Notes: generated by a model from the sequence alone, not told the origin. 8,801 nt of DNA from Clostridiaceae bacterium (GCA_016281115.1 JAEEHZ010000210.1:1-8801), one strand, 5' to 3'. Shown: positions 1 through 7,012, numbered from the stretch's first letter. Made by a program: numbers and translations.

Positions 1-1826
1 CTTACACAGGTAACTCTACTCTCAACTCTCTTGATATAGTTGGTTACAAGAACTATAAGTACAACAACACCAAGGCTGAGGACGTAGAAGTTTCTGCTGA
101 CGAGATCGCAGCTGCAATAGCTGATCCTTCAGACGAGGTTAAAGAAGCAATTACAAAGATCAATTCAGATCTTCTCACAAGCGAGGGGGATTGGTGTGAC
201 GCAAGCTGGGAATCTTACAAAGAGGACTACGGCGTAAATTCTACAAGAGAATTCTTCATTATGTGCTACGGTACTGCCGACAGCTATGACGACGGTCTTT
301 CCGATGAAGACCTTTTGAAGGCTGTTATCGAAGAGTACGGTCTTGACTATGCTAAGCTCGGCGAAGCATACGGCGCAGACTTAAGCGGCGATGTTGAAGC
401 AGAAGTAGAAAAGATTCTTACAAACTCTAAGCTTGCTGAAATGAACGGCGAAGAGTGCCCCTATATCAGCGGTATAGAAAAAGTAAATCAGTTTGAAGTT
501 AAAGTTACTACATACGGCTACGGCGCATCAGACGTTTACCAAATCGGTAACGTAGTTGTTCCTATGCACTATTATGGCGACGAGTCTAAATATGACTACG
601 ACGCTCACAAGTTCGGATTTGACAAGGGCGACCTCTCAACAGTAGAAGCTAAGACAACTTCTCCTATGGGCGCAGGTCCTTACAAATTCGTTAAGTACGA
701 AAACAAGGTTGTTTACTTTGAAGCTAACGAAGATTACTTCCTCGGCGCTCCGAAGATTAAAGAGGTTCAGTTTAAAGAGACTCAGGACGCTGATAAGATT
801 CCCGGCGTACAGACAGGTACAATAGATCTTACAGATCCTTCTTTGAGCCTTGACAATGCAGGTCAGATCGGCGAGATCAACGGCAACAGCGAGCTTACAG
901 GTCCTGTCATCACAACAAGCCTTGTTGACAACCTCGGTTACGGCTACATCGGTATCAACGCCGATAAGGTTAAGGTTGGCAAAGACGCTAACTCAGACGC
1001 TTCCAAGAACTTGAGAAAAGCTATTGCTACAGTTCTTGCTGCATACCGTGACGTTGCTATAGACAGCTACTACGGTGAGACAGCAGAACTTATCAACTAT
1101 CCTATTTCCAACACATCTTGGGCTGCTCCTTCAAAGAGTGATGCTGATTATCAGATTTGCTATTCCAAGGATGTTGACGGAAACGAGATTTACACATCAG
1201 AAATGACAGACGAAGAGAAGTATCAGGCTGCTTTGCAGGCTGCTATCGGATATCTTAAGGCTGCAGGCTACACCTATGACGATGCAAGCGGTAAGTTCAC
1301 AGCTGCTCCCGAGGGCGCATCTTTGACATACACTGCTACTATCGGCTCAGGCGGAAGCGGCGACCACCCGAACTTCCTCGTTTTAACAGAAACAAGCAAA
1401 TTGTTTGAAAAGGTTGGCTTTACCTTTAAGGTTGACGATGTTGAGTGGAGCACACTTTCCAACCTCGTTAATACAGGCGACCAAGAGATTTGGACAATGG
1501 CTTGGGGTTCAACAATAGATCCTGATATGTATCAGGTATATCACAGCTCTAACGCAGGCGGCGGCTCTAACTATTACAGCATTAAGGATAACGAGCTTGA
1601 CCAGCTTATCGTTGCAGCAAGAACAAGCGACGACCAAACATACAGAAAAGCTGTTTACAAACAGTGCTTCGATATTATCCTTGACTGGGCAGTAGAAATT
1701 CCTGTATATCAGAGAAAGAACTGCATAATCTTCAGCTCTGAGCGTATCGACACAGATACAGTAACACCCGACATTACTCCTTACTATGGTTGGATGGCTG
1801 AGATCCAGAACATGATAATGAAATAA
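1..1826 (+). CDS. Peptide ABC transporter solute-binding protein, family 5 (5'-truncated)
   Basis: Extracytoplasmic binding protein of an Opp/Dpp-type importer. It captures peptide (or a related solute) and delivers it to the DppB/DppC channel. The reading frame is open from base 3 with no start or signal peptide, so the N-terminus lies outside the window; 607 residues are visible. The family-5 hallmark 'PMGAGPYKF' (bases 663-689) is followed by the typical YFEANEDYFLGAPKI segment. The C-terminal lobe has the usual 'MAWGSTIDPD' region (about 1497-1526) and the late 'YRKAVYKQCFDIILDWAVEIPVY' type helix and strand. Roughly residues 25-152 of the visible part (about bases 75-460) are an acidic, helix-rich stretch without an obvious counterpart in compact family members; it lies before the conserved 'ISGIEKV' strand. 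Position as first gene before two permeases and two ATPases supports the role. The family is secure; the substrate is unknown. An ATG at 261 is internal, not the start. Confidence 0.93.
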   Translation, partial: YTGNSTLNSLDIVGYKNYKYNNTKAEDVEVSADEIAAAIADPSDEVKEAITKINSDLLTSEGDWCDASWESYKEDYGVNSTREFFIMCYGTADSYDDGLSDEDLLKAVIEEYGLDYAKLGEAYGADLSGDVEAEVEKILTNSKLAEMNGEECPYISGIEKVNQFEVKVTTYGYGASDVYQIGNVVVPMHYYGDESKYDYDAHKFGFDKGDLSTVEAKTTSPMGAGPYKFVKYENKVVYFEANEDYFLGAPKIKEVQFKETQDADKIPGVQTGTIDLTDPSLSLDNAGQIGEINGNSELTGPVITTSLVDNLGYGYIGINADKVKVGKDANSDASKNLRKAIATVLAAYRDVAIDSYYGETAELINYPISNTSWAAPSKSDADYQICYSKDVDGNEIYTSEMTDEEKYQAALQAAIGYLKAAGYTYDDASGKFTAAPEGASLTYTATIGSGGSGDHPNFLVLTETSKLFEKVGFTFKVDDVEWSTLSNLVNTGDQEIWTMAWGSTIDPDMYQVYHSSNAGGGSNYYSIKDNELDQLIVAARTSDDQTYRKAVYKQCFDIILDWAVEIPVYQRKNCIIFSSERIDTDTVTPDITPYYGWMAEIQNMIMK

Positions 1827-1828
1827 TT

Positions 1829-1847
1829 AAAAGTCCTTACGACTTTT
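1829..1847 (+). other. Small hairpin just after the binding-protein stop
   Basis: Two 7-base arms (1829-1835 and 1841-1847) are perfectly complementary around a 5-base loop. It begins two bases after the stop codon. The 3' arm ends in a run of five T's (1844-1848), so it could act as a weak terminator or, together with the next stem, protect the upstream mRNA 3' end. The stem is short and A/T-rich, so a functional role is uncertain. Confidence 0.35.
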
Positions 1848-1858
1848 TGTAACTTGGT

Positions 1859-1889
1859 TTGGGCTCACCTGTTATTTCGGTGAGCCCAA
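1859..1889 (+). terminator. Strong intercistronic hairpin (partial terminator or mRNA stabiliser)
   Basis: An 11-base perfect stem (1859-1869 with 1879-1889), G/C-rich at its core, encloses a 9-base loop. No real T-tract follows; the sequence continues CTTATTAC, so it is not a classical full terminator. Its place between the binding-protein gene and the permease genes of one operon fits a known pattern, in which such stems let some transcripts end, or protect the upstream message, so that the binding protein is made in excess of the membrane subunits. The hairpin is seen directly; the role is inferred. Confidence 0.6.
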
Positions 1890-1916
1890 CTTATTACAAA
1901 AGCAAAATTACTTGAA

Positions 1917-1960
1917 TACTGAGCAAAACTCATTGCGGTACAAGTGTTTTTTGCTCAGTA
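1917..1960 (+). promoter_or_regulatory. Long inverted repeat in the dppA-dppB intergenic region
   Basis: A 12-base perfect inverted repeat (1917-1928 with 1949-1960) encloses a 20-base loop. The 3' arm overlaps a short direct repeat, CTCAG-TA-CTCAG (1954-1965), so the 5' arm could pair in two registers. No T-tract follows. It may be an RNA structure controlling dppB expression or message stability, or an operator for a dimeric regulator. The repeat is plain in the sequence; no known riboswitch or operator family was recognised. Confidence 0.4.
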
Positions 1961-1965
1961 CTCAG

Positions 1966-1990
1966 GGCAATTACGGTTGTTTTGCCGTGA
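1966..1990 (+). other. Third hairpin before the dppB ribosome binding site
   Basis: Bases 1971-1976 can pair with 1985-1990 (one G-T wobble). Alternatively 1966-1970 pairs with 1982-1986. The two pairings are mutually exclusive. The structure ends about 10 bases before the Shine-Dalgarno sequence. It is short and may be chance, but it is the third or fourth stem in the same 188-base spacer. Confidence 0.25.
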
Positions 1991-2000
1991 ATTTAAAAAC

Positions 2001-2006
2001 AGGAGG
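2001..2006 (+). promoter_or_regulatory. Ribosome binding site deciding the TTG start of dppB
   Basis: A perfect AGGAGG lies 8 bases before the TTG at 2015. An in-frame TGA at 1988-1990 excludes any earlier start, and the first in-frame ATG (2054) lies inside the first membrane helix, so TTG is the only sensible start. Confidence 0.85.
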
Positions 2007-2014
2007 TCATAAAC

Positions 2015-3004
2015 TTGAAGAAGTTTATTATAAAAAGATTATTGCTTGCAATAATGATACTGTTTTTCGTATCATTTATCATATATGCGCTTATGCGTTG
2101 TCTGCCTACATCATTTGTTGAGGCACTTGCCAACAAAAAGGCACAGTCGGGCGGAAGTAAGACCTTTGCAGAATGGATGGCGCAGTTAAATGCCGTTTAC
2201 GGACTTGACAAAGGTTTATTTGACGGCTACGGCAGCTGGATATCAAAAGCTATTACGGGAGATTTTGGTGAAAGCTGGAAATTTACCCTTCCTGTAACCC
2301 AGAAGTTTGCAGACGTTATTTGGTATTCATTTGTTCTTAACGTGATATGCTTTATTCTTGAAATGAGTATATCCATTCCGCTGGGAATCCTTGCTGCACG
2401 TAAGCAATACAGCCGTACCGACTATACCATTACGACCATTGCATTGATGGGTATATCTTTGCCGTCGTTCTTCTTTGCGACAGTGCTGAAGCTTATCTTC
2501 TGCGTTAAACTTGGTTGGTTTGATTTGTTCGGTGTTGTAGGTAAATATCACGAGCAATTGAATACGCCTATTGAAAAGATACTTGATATGGGCTGGCACT
2601 ACATTTTGCCGGTAGTAACGCTTACAATAGTAAGCATAGGTGCGCTTATGAGATATACTCGTACCAATATGCTTGAGGTTCTCAACTCAGATTACATACG
2701 TACTGCAAGAGCAAAGGGCTTGTCTGAAAAGGTCGTTATCAATAAGCATGCATTCAGAAATACACTTATACCGATAGTAACAATAGTCGGCGGTATGCTC
2801 CCCGGACTTTTCTCCGGCGCCATGATCACCGAAACGCTCTTCGGTATTCCGGGTATCGGTTATACCTCTTATCAGGCGATGGTAGAGGGCGATATCCCGT
2901 TTACAATGTTCTATATGCTGTTCCTTGCGATTCTAACATTGCTCGGTACGCTTTTGTCGGATATTCTGTACGCAGTCGTTGACCCGCGTGTAAGAGTTAA
3001 CTAA
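2015..3004 (+). CDS. dppB: Peptide ABC transporter permease, DppB/OppB type
   Basis: Integral membrane subunit that pairs with DppC to form the import channel. The 329 residues match the usual length for DppB/OppB. Order: basic N-terminus then membrane helix 1 (about residues 7-29); an outside loop containing the family's 'LNAVYGLD' and 'GDFGES' elements (about 58-86); five further membrane helices (about 102-127, 138-163, 196-214, 250-275, 296-322). The cytoplasmic EAA loop, which docks on an ATPase, is visible at residues 226-249 (DYIRTARAKGLSEKVV followed by HAFRN). The C-terminus ends in the family's typical 'YAVVDPRVRVN'. It starts with TTG behind a perfect ribosome binding site, which may lower its translation relative to the binding protein. 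dppC follows after 14 bases, so they are co-transcribed. Whether the substrate is a di- or oligopeptide cannot be decided. Confidence 0.95.
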   Translation: MKKFIIKRLLLAIMILFFVSFIIYALMRCLPTSFVEALANKKAQSGGSKTFAEWMAQLNAVYGLDKGLFDGYGSWISKAITGDFGESWKFTLPVTQKFADVIWYSFVLNVICFILEMSISIPLGILAARKQYSRTDYTITTIALMGISLPSFFFATVLKLIFCVKLGWFDLFGVVGKYHEQLNTPIEKILDMGWHYILPVVTLTIVSIGALMRYTRTNMLEVLNSDYIRTARAKGLSEKVVINKHAFRNTLIPIVTIVGGMLPGLFSGAMITETLFGIPGIGYTSYQAMVEGDIPFTMFYMLFLAILTLLGTLLSDILYAVVDPRVRVN

Positions 3005-3018
3005 TCAGGAGGTGCGTT

Positions 3019-4776
3019 ATGGCTGATAAGAATTTAGATTTTGAAAAGAATAACAATCCTCGTGAAAACACAGACAACATGTTTGAAAACGAAAATGAGC
3101 TTAACGAGGATCAACGTGTAAAAATACTTTCTCCCGGTATGCTCGTTGTAAAGCGTTTTATCAGAAACAGACTTGCAATAGTGGGAACCGTTATTCTGAT
3201 AATAATGATATTGTTCTCATTTGTAGGCGGCGCATTGAGCCCTTATGCCGAAAACCAAAGCTTTTATAAAACATCTGATGTTGCAAAAGACTATGCCGCC
3301 GCAGCTCTTAATAATGAGCCTCAGTTTTATTATGCGGACGGTGTGGAATTTGAAAACACACTTGTAAAATTTGAGATAATCAACGCTGTGTCTCAGAACA
3401 AGACTTATCTTAAAGGAAAAGATTATTTTTATACGGTTACCGAAGCAGGTGAAGGATTTTATCTTATAGCGCGCGCAGAGGAAGCTGCAACCGTTAAGCT
3501 TGACCAAAACGGTACCGCAATCTCAAGCGAATACGCTCAGGATATATCGCCGGAGCTTGAAGAAGCCTTTATGGGATGTATAACTTCCGGTGAGGACAAC
3601 TTAAGCTTTGAGGGCAAGGATTATTCCGTAGTGTCTATGGCTGACAACACATACACTCTTTGTGTTGCCGAAGACGTAGGTGTTTCTACACGCAAGGTTA
3701 TTTCTCTTTTAGATAAAAACGAAAAGCTTACCTTTGAATTTATGCGTGACTTTGAGCTTGCTCTTAACGATAAAAAGAACGAATTTGAATTTGACGGTGC
3801 AACTTATACGGTTGAAGAAAGCAACAGCTTTGATATAATCAGCAAAAACGGCGAAGAATATGCCTGTGTTTCAGATTACAGCATACAGTCTACCGTTTCG
3901 GGCGGTAAGATCTCTGTTGACGAAATGGCTTCTATCGTAGATGCGATCACATCAAAAAAGACGGAGTATACCAATCCCGACGGTGTTCTTTGTTCTATTA
4001 CAAACAAAGACACACGCTATACGATTACTACCGACAAAAAGACACGTATCCTTGATACTCACGCTAAGCCTTCGGGAACTCACTGGCTTGGTACAGACAA
4101 AGACGGTATGGACAACCTGACAAGACTTATGTACGGCGGACGTATTTCGCTGTTTATAGGCTTTGTTGTTGTTATAATCGAGCTTCTTATCGGTGTAATT
4201 CTCGGCGGTGTTGCTGGTTATTTCGGAAAATGGATAGATAACCTTATCATGCGTATTGTTGATATAGTTATTTGTATTCCTGCTATGCCTATATATATCA
4301 TTCTCGGCTCTATAATGGACACAAACCAGGTTGACGCGCAAATGCGTATTTTCTATTTGATGTTTGTTTTGGGTATATTGTCATGGCCGGGTATATGCCG
4401 TATGGTAAGAGGTCAGATACTCTCGCTCAGAGAGCAGGAGTTTATGATAGCCACCGAGGCAACAGGTATATCTGTCAGAAGAAGAATATTCAAGCACCTC
4501 ATTCCTAACGTAATACCGCAGCTTATCGTTATCGCTACCATGGACTTGGGAAGCATTATTCTTACCGAAGCTACACTTTCTTTCTTGGGACTCGGTGTTA
4601 AATTCCCGTATGCTTCCTGGGGTAATATTATAAATGCCGTAAACGACAGTTATGTTATGACGCACTTCTGGTTTGAGTGGATACCCGCAGGTTTCCTGAT
4701 TTTGCTTACGGTATTGGGCTTTAACTTTGTCGGCGACGGACTTCGCGACGCCTTCGACCCGAAAATGAAGAGATAA
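3019..4776 (+). CDS. dppC: Peptide ABC transporter permease, DppC/OppC type, with large extracytoplasmic insertion
   Basis: Second channel subunit. The 585 residues greatly exceed the roughly 300 usual for DppC/OppC. Residues 1-50 form a cytoplasmic, mostly acidic tail ending in the family's 'SPGMLVVKRFIRNRLA' segment, then helix 1 (about 52-74). Residues about 78-347 are an extra domain. The normal permease resumes at 'HWLGTDKDGMDNLTRLMYGGRIS' type sequence (355-377), followed by five helices (about 375-401, 409-431, 444-460, 497-524, 553-574). The EAA loop is at 474-498 (EFMIATEATGISVRRR then HLIPN). The C-terminus 'VGDGLRDAFDPKMKR' is typical. The insertion follows helix 1 on the side that faces outward in this family. 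The frame is continuous and all permease motifs are intact, so this is an in-frame domain gain, not a broken gene. AGGAGG at 3007-3012 is 6 bases before ATG. Confidence 0.94.
   Translation: MADKNLDFEKNNNPRENTDNMFENENELNEDQRVKILSPGMLVVKRFIRNRLAIVGTVILIIMILFSFVGGALSPYAENQSFYKTSDVAKDYAAAALNNEPQFYYADGVEFENTLVKFEIINAVSQNKTYLKGKDYFYTVTEAGEGFYLIARAEEAATVKLDQNGTAISSEYAQDISPELEEAFMGCITSGEDNLSFEGKDYSVVSMADNTYTLCVAEDVGVSTRKVISLLDKNEKLTFEFMRDFELALNDKKNEFEFDGATYTVEESNSFDIISKNGEEYACVSDYSIQSTVSGGKISVDEMASIVDAITSKKTEYTNPDGVLCSITNKDTRYTITTDKKTRILDTHAKPSGTHWLGTDKDGMDNLTRLMYGGRISLFIGFVVVIIELLIGVILGGVAGYFGKWIDNLIMRIVDIVICIPAMPIYIILGSIMDTNQVDAQMRIFYLMFVLGILSWPGICRMVRGQILSLREQEFMIATEATGISVRRRIFKHLIPNVIPQLIVIATMDLGSIILTEATLSFLGLGVKFPYASWGNIINAVNDSYVMTHFWFEWIPAGFLILLTVLGFNFVGDGLRDAFDPKMKR
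3352..4056 (+). repeat. Four degenerate tandem protein repeats in the DppC insertion
   Basis: By eye, the insertion divides into units at DppC residues 112-176, 177-237, 238-298 and 299-346 (bases 3352-3546, 3547-3729, 3730-3912, 3913-4056). Each begins with a roughly 15-residue acidic/amphipathic helix-like segment, followed by an aromatic-rich beta-like stretch around a glycine: LKGKDYFYTV, SFEGKDYSVV, EFDGATYTVE, NPDGVLCSIT. Next comes a second short strand such as GFYLIAR, NTYTLCV, NSFDIIS or TRYTITT. The key glycines are at residues 133, 199, 260 and 322, spaced 66, 61 and 62. The repeats are diverged at DNA level, so this is an old duplication or a repeated fold. No known domain name was recognised. 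Confidence 0.6.
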
Positions 4777-4790
4777 GGAGGTCAAAAGTT

Positions 4791-5930
4791 ATGGCAAAAG
4801 GTGACGGATATATTTCTGCGAAAGAGTCTCGCAGAATTTCCAGAGAAAACAGAAAAATCACTTCTCAAATGGAGAAGATTAAAAACCGCAAACACGTTGA
4901 CCCCTCGGAATACGAAACAAAAATGAAGAACCCCGATAATATATTGGAGATAGATAATCTTCATACGTTCTTCTTTACCGATATCGGTACGGTTAAATCC
5001 GTAAACGGTGTTTCTTTCGATGTACCTAAGGGTAAAACCGTAGGCGTTGTTGGAGAATCAGGTTGCGGTAAGTCTGTTACAAGCTTGTCTATTATGCAGC
5101 TTGTACAGCGTCCTCAGGGACAAATCGTTGAGGGATCCATAAGATTTGCCGGCGAGCAAAGATGTATAGATATAGCAAAGGCTACAACCAGTGTTATGCA
5201 GGAAATACGCGGCAAGGAAATATCAATGATATTTCAAGAGCCTATGACAAGCCTTAACCCTGTATTCCGTATAGGTATGCAGCTTAACGAAGTATTGGAG
5301 CTTCACCATCCCGAAATGACTAAGGAGCAGATGAAAGCCCGTACACTTGAAATGCTTGAGCTTGTTGGTATCGCCAACAGTGAGGGTGTGTATAAAATGT
5401 ACCCCCACGAGCTTTCGGGCGGTATGCGTCAGAGAGTTATGATAGCCATGGCGCTTTGCTGTGACCCGTCGCTTATAATAGCCGACGAGCCCACAACAGC
5501 TCTCGATGTTACTATCCAGGCGCAGATACTTGATTTGCTTCGCGGACTTAAAGATAAGATAAACAGCAGCATTATGCTTATCACGCATGACCTCGGCGTT
5601 ATTGCCGAAATGGCGGATTATGTTGTTGTTATGTATGCAGGTAAGGTCGTTGAAAAAGGCACTGCAGAAGAGATCTTCGCAAACCCAATGCATCCTTATA
5701 CCTTAGGCCTGCTTGCAAGCAAACCTGTTGTTAACAAAAAGGTAGACAGACTTTACAGCATACCGGGAAAGGTACCGAACCCCGTAAATATGCCTGATTA
5801 TTGCTATTTTAAAGACCGTTGCGAAATGTGCGTTGAGAAATGCTCGGGGCAGTATCCGGAAATGGTCAAAGTAAGCGATACTCACTATGTAAGCTGTTAC
5901 AGATATTATGACGAAGGAGGAGTAAAATAA
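4791..5930 (+). CDS. dppD: Peptide ABC transporter ATP-binding protein, DppD/OppD type
   Basis: Cytoplasmic ATPase that forms a heterodimer with DppF and drives import. All ABC motifs are intact: Walker A GESGCGKSV (residues 88-96), Q-loop Gln149, signature LSGGMRQR (208-215), Walker B LIIADEP (228-234), D-loop ALDV, H-loop His266. The C-terminal oligopeptide-transporter extension (after about residue 290, 'ANPMHPYT') carries cysteines 338, 344, 347, 351 and 369, the pattern linked to an iron-sulfur cluster in OppD-type subunits. Unusually, about 50 basic residues precede the ATPase fold, which begins near 'ILEIDNLHTFF' (51-61); most relatives start within about 10 residues of this. The start is supported by AAGGAGG (4775-4781), which overlaps the dppC stop and lies 9 bases from ATG. 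Internal ATGs at codons 27 and 45 lack such a site. The last base of its stop is the first base of dppF. Confidence 0.95.
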   Translation: MAKGDGYISAKESRRISRENRKITSQMEKIKNRKHVDPSEYETKMKNPDNILEIDNLHTFFFTDIGTVKSVNGVSFDVPKGKTVGVVGESGCGKSVTSLSIMQLVQRPQGQIVEGSIRFAGEQRCIDIAKATTSVMQEIRGKEISMIFQEPMTSLNPVFRIGMQLNEVLELHHPEMTKEQMKARTLEMLELVGIANSEGVYKMYPHELSGGMRQRVMIAMALCCDPSLIIADEPTTALDVTIQAQILDLLRGLKDKINSSIMLITHDLGVIAEMADYVVVMYAGKVVEKGTAEEIFANPMHPYTLGLLASKPVVNKKVDRLYSIPGKVPNPVNMPDYCYFKDRCEMCVEKCSGQYPEMVKVSDTHYVSCYRYYDEGGVK

Positions 5931-6949
5931 TGGCAAAGATAACTATTGAAAACGATTTTACTCCTATTGTTCATGATGATAAGAATATACTTGAAGTAAA
6001 TAAGCTTAAAAAATACTTTCCTATAAAAGACGGTCTGTTTCAAGGCACGGTAGGTTATGTTCGCGCTGTTGACGGCATTACTTTCAATATTGAGCGCGGA
6101 ACAACTATGGGATTGGTTGGAGAATCAGGCTGCGGTAAGAGCACCGCCGGCAGAACGATACTGAGATTGCTTGAAAAGACAGGCGGACAGGTGCTTTTTA
6201 ACGGAAAAGAAGTTCACGACCTTGATAAAAAGGAAATGAAAGAACTGCGTACAAAAATGCAGATAATCTTTCAGGACCCTTATTCAAGTCTTTCCCCGCG
6301 TTTGCCAATTCACGAGATCATAGGTGAGGCAGTGCGTGAACACAACCTTGTTCCTAAGAACGAATACAACGATTATATTGATACAATTATGCATAACTGC
6401 GGTTTGCAGCCGTACCATAAAGACAGATATCCCCACGAGTTTTCGGGCGGTCAGCGCCAGAGAATCTGTATTGCGAGAGCGTTAGCGCTTAATCCGCAAT
6501 TTGTTGTGTGCGACGAGCCTGTTTCTGCGCTTGACGTTTCAATTCAGGCACAGATAATTAATTTGCTTAAAGATTTGCAGAGCAAATATCATCTTACATA
6601 CCTGTTTATTTCTCACGATCTCTCTGTTGTTGAGCATATTTCCGATACTATCGGCGTTATGTATCTCGGAGACCTTGTTGAGTTTGGAAAGAAAGAGGAT
6701 ATATTCGCAAATCCGCTTCATCCTTATACGCAGGCTTTGTTCAGCGCTATTCCGATACCTGATCCCACGGTCAAGATGAACCGTGTTATTTTGGAGGGAA
6801 ATATTCCTTCTCCTGCAAATCCGCCTAAGGGATGTAAGTTCCACACACGCTGCAAATATTGCAAGAAGGGCGTTTGCGATGTTGAAAGACCGCCTATGAA
6901 GGATATGGGCGACGGTCACACCGTTGTATGCCACTTATACGATAAATAA
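5930..6949 (+). CDS. dppF: Peptide ABC transporter ATP-binding protein, DppF/OppF type
   Basis: Partner ATPase of DppD. The 339 residues are normal for the family. Motifs: Walker A GESGCGKST (64-72), Q-loop Gln115 in 'IIFQDPYSSLSPR', signature FSGGQRQR (171-178), Walker B FVVCDEP (191-197), D-loop SALDVS, H-loop His229. The 'YLFISHDLSVVEHISD' stretch after Walker B and the 'GNIPSPANPPKGC' segment are hallmarks of OppF/DppF rather than OppD. C-terminal cysteines are at 302, 308, 311, 316 and 334, the same spacing scheme as in DppD. Its ATG overlaps the dppD stop by one base (TAATG). AAGGAGG at 5914-5920 within dppD lies 9 bases upstream, so the two ATPases are probably translationally coupled and made in equal amounts. 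It is the last gene of the operon: a hairpin follows and the next gene is unrelated. Confidence 0.95.
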   Translation: MAKITIENDFTPIVHDDKNILEVNKLKKYFPIKDGLFQGTVGYVRAVDGITFNIERGTTMGLVGESGCGKSTAGRTILRLLEKTGGQVLFNGKEVHDLDKKEMKELRTKMQIIFQDPYSSLSPRLPIHEIIGEAVREHNLVPKNEYNDYIDTIMHNCGLQPYHKDRYPHEFSGGQRQRICIARALALNPQFVVCDEPVSALDVSIQAQIINLLKDLQSKYHLTYLFISHDLSVVEHISDTIGVMYLGDLVEFGKKEDIFANPLHPYTQALFSAIPIPDPTVKMNRVILEGNIPSPANPPKGCKFHTRCKYCKKGVCDVERPPMKDMGDGHTVVCHLYDK

Positions 6950-6965
6950 AAGAATAAATATAAAT

Positions 6966-7002
6966 TAAACGCACAAAATTTATTATAAGCTTTGTGCGTT
7001 TA
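6966..7002 (+). terminator. Hairpin after dppF, possible weak terminator
   Basis: A perfect 12-base stem (6966-6977 with 6991-7002) encloses a 13-base A/T-rich loop, 16 bases after the dppF stop. On the + strand no T-tract follows beyond the stem's own TTTA, so + strand termination would be inefficient and read-through into the small downstream gene is plausible. On the - strand the stem is followed by an A/T-rich stretch. Confidence 0.45.
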
Positions 7003-7003
7003 G

Positions 7004-7012
7004 TGCTATAAT
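7004..7012 (+). promoter_or_regulatory. Candidate extended -10 promoter element
   Basis: TGCTATAAT is an exact match to the extended -10 consensus (TGnTATAAT). A weak -35-like TTATAA lies at 6983-6988. The problem is position: initiation about 7 bases downstream (near 7019) would leave out the likely ribosome binding site at 7013-7018 and give a very short leader before ATG 7026. It is a consensus match with a geometry conflict. Confidence 0.35.

Noticed and set aside
261..1826. Start of the binding protein at ATG 261
   Set aside because: The frame is open back to base 3 with family-like sequence (YTGNSTLNSLDIVG), and there is no ribosome binding site before 261. The gene is truncated by the window edge.
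1912..1940. TTGAAT as a -35 element for a separate dppB promoter
   Set aside because: No acceptable -10 sequence lies at the right distance; the bases there are G/C-rich.
1912..2121. Open frame starting in the dppA-dppB spacer and running into dppB
   Set aside because: It has no ribosome binding site, overlaps the well-supported dppB in another frame, and its sequence covers the hairpins. It is taken as chance.
3019..4776. DppC as an artefact: a fusion of two genes or a frameshift
   Set aside because: One continuous frame carries all permease motifs in correct order on both sides of the insertion, with no internal ribosome binding site and start pair. It is a genuine in-frame insertion.
3952..5936. 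Several antisense open frames opposite dppC and dppD
   Set aside because: They lie wholly opposite strongly conserved genes, lack ribosome binding sites and resemble no protein family. They are shadows of the coding strand.
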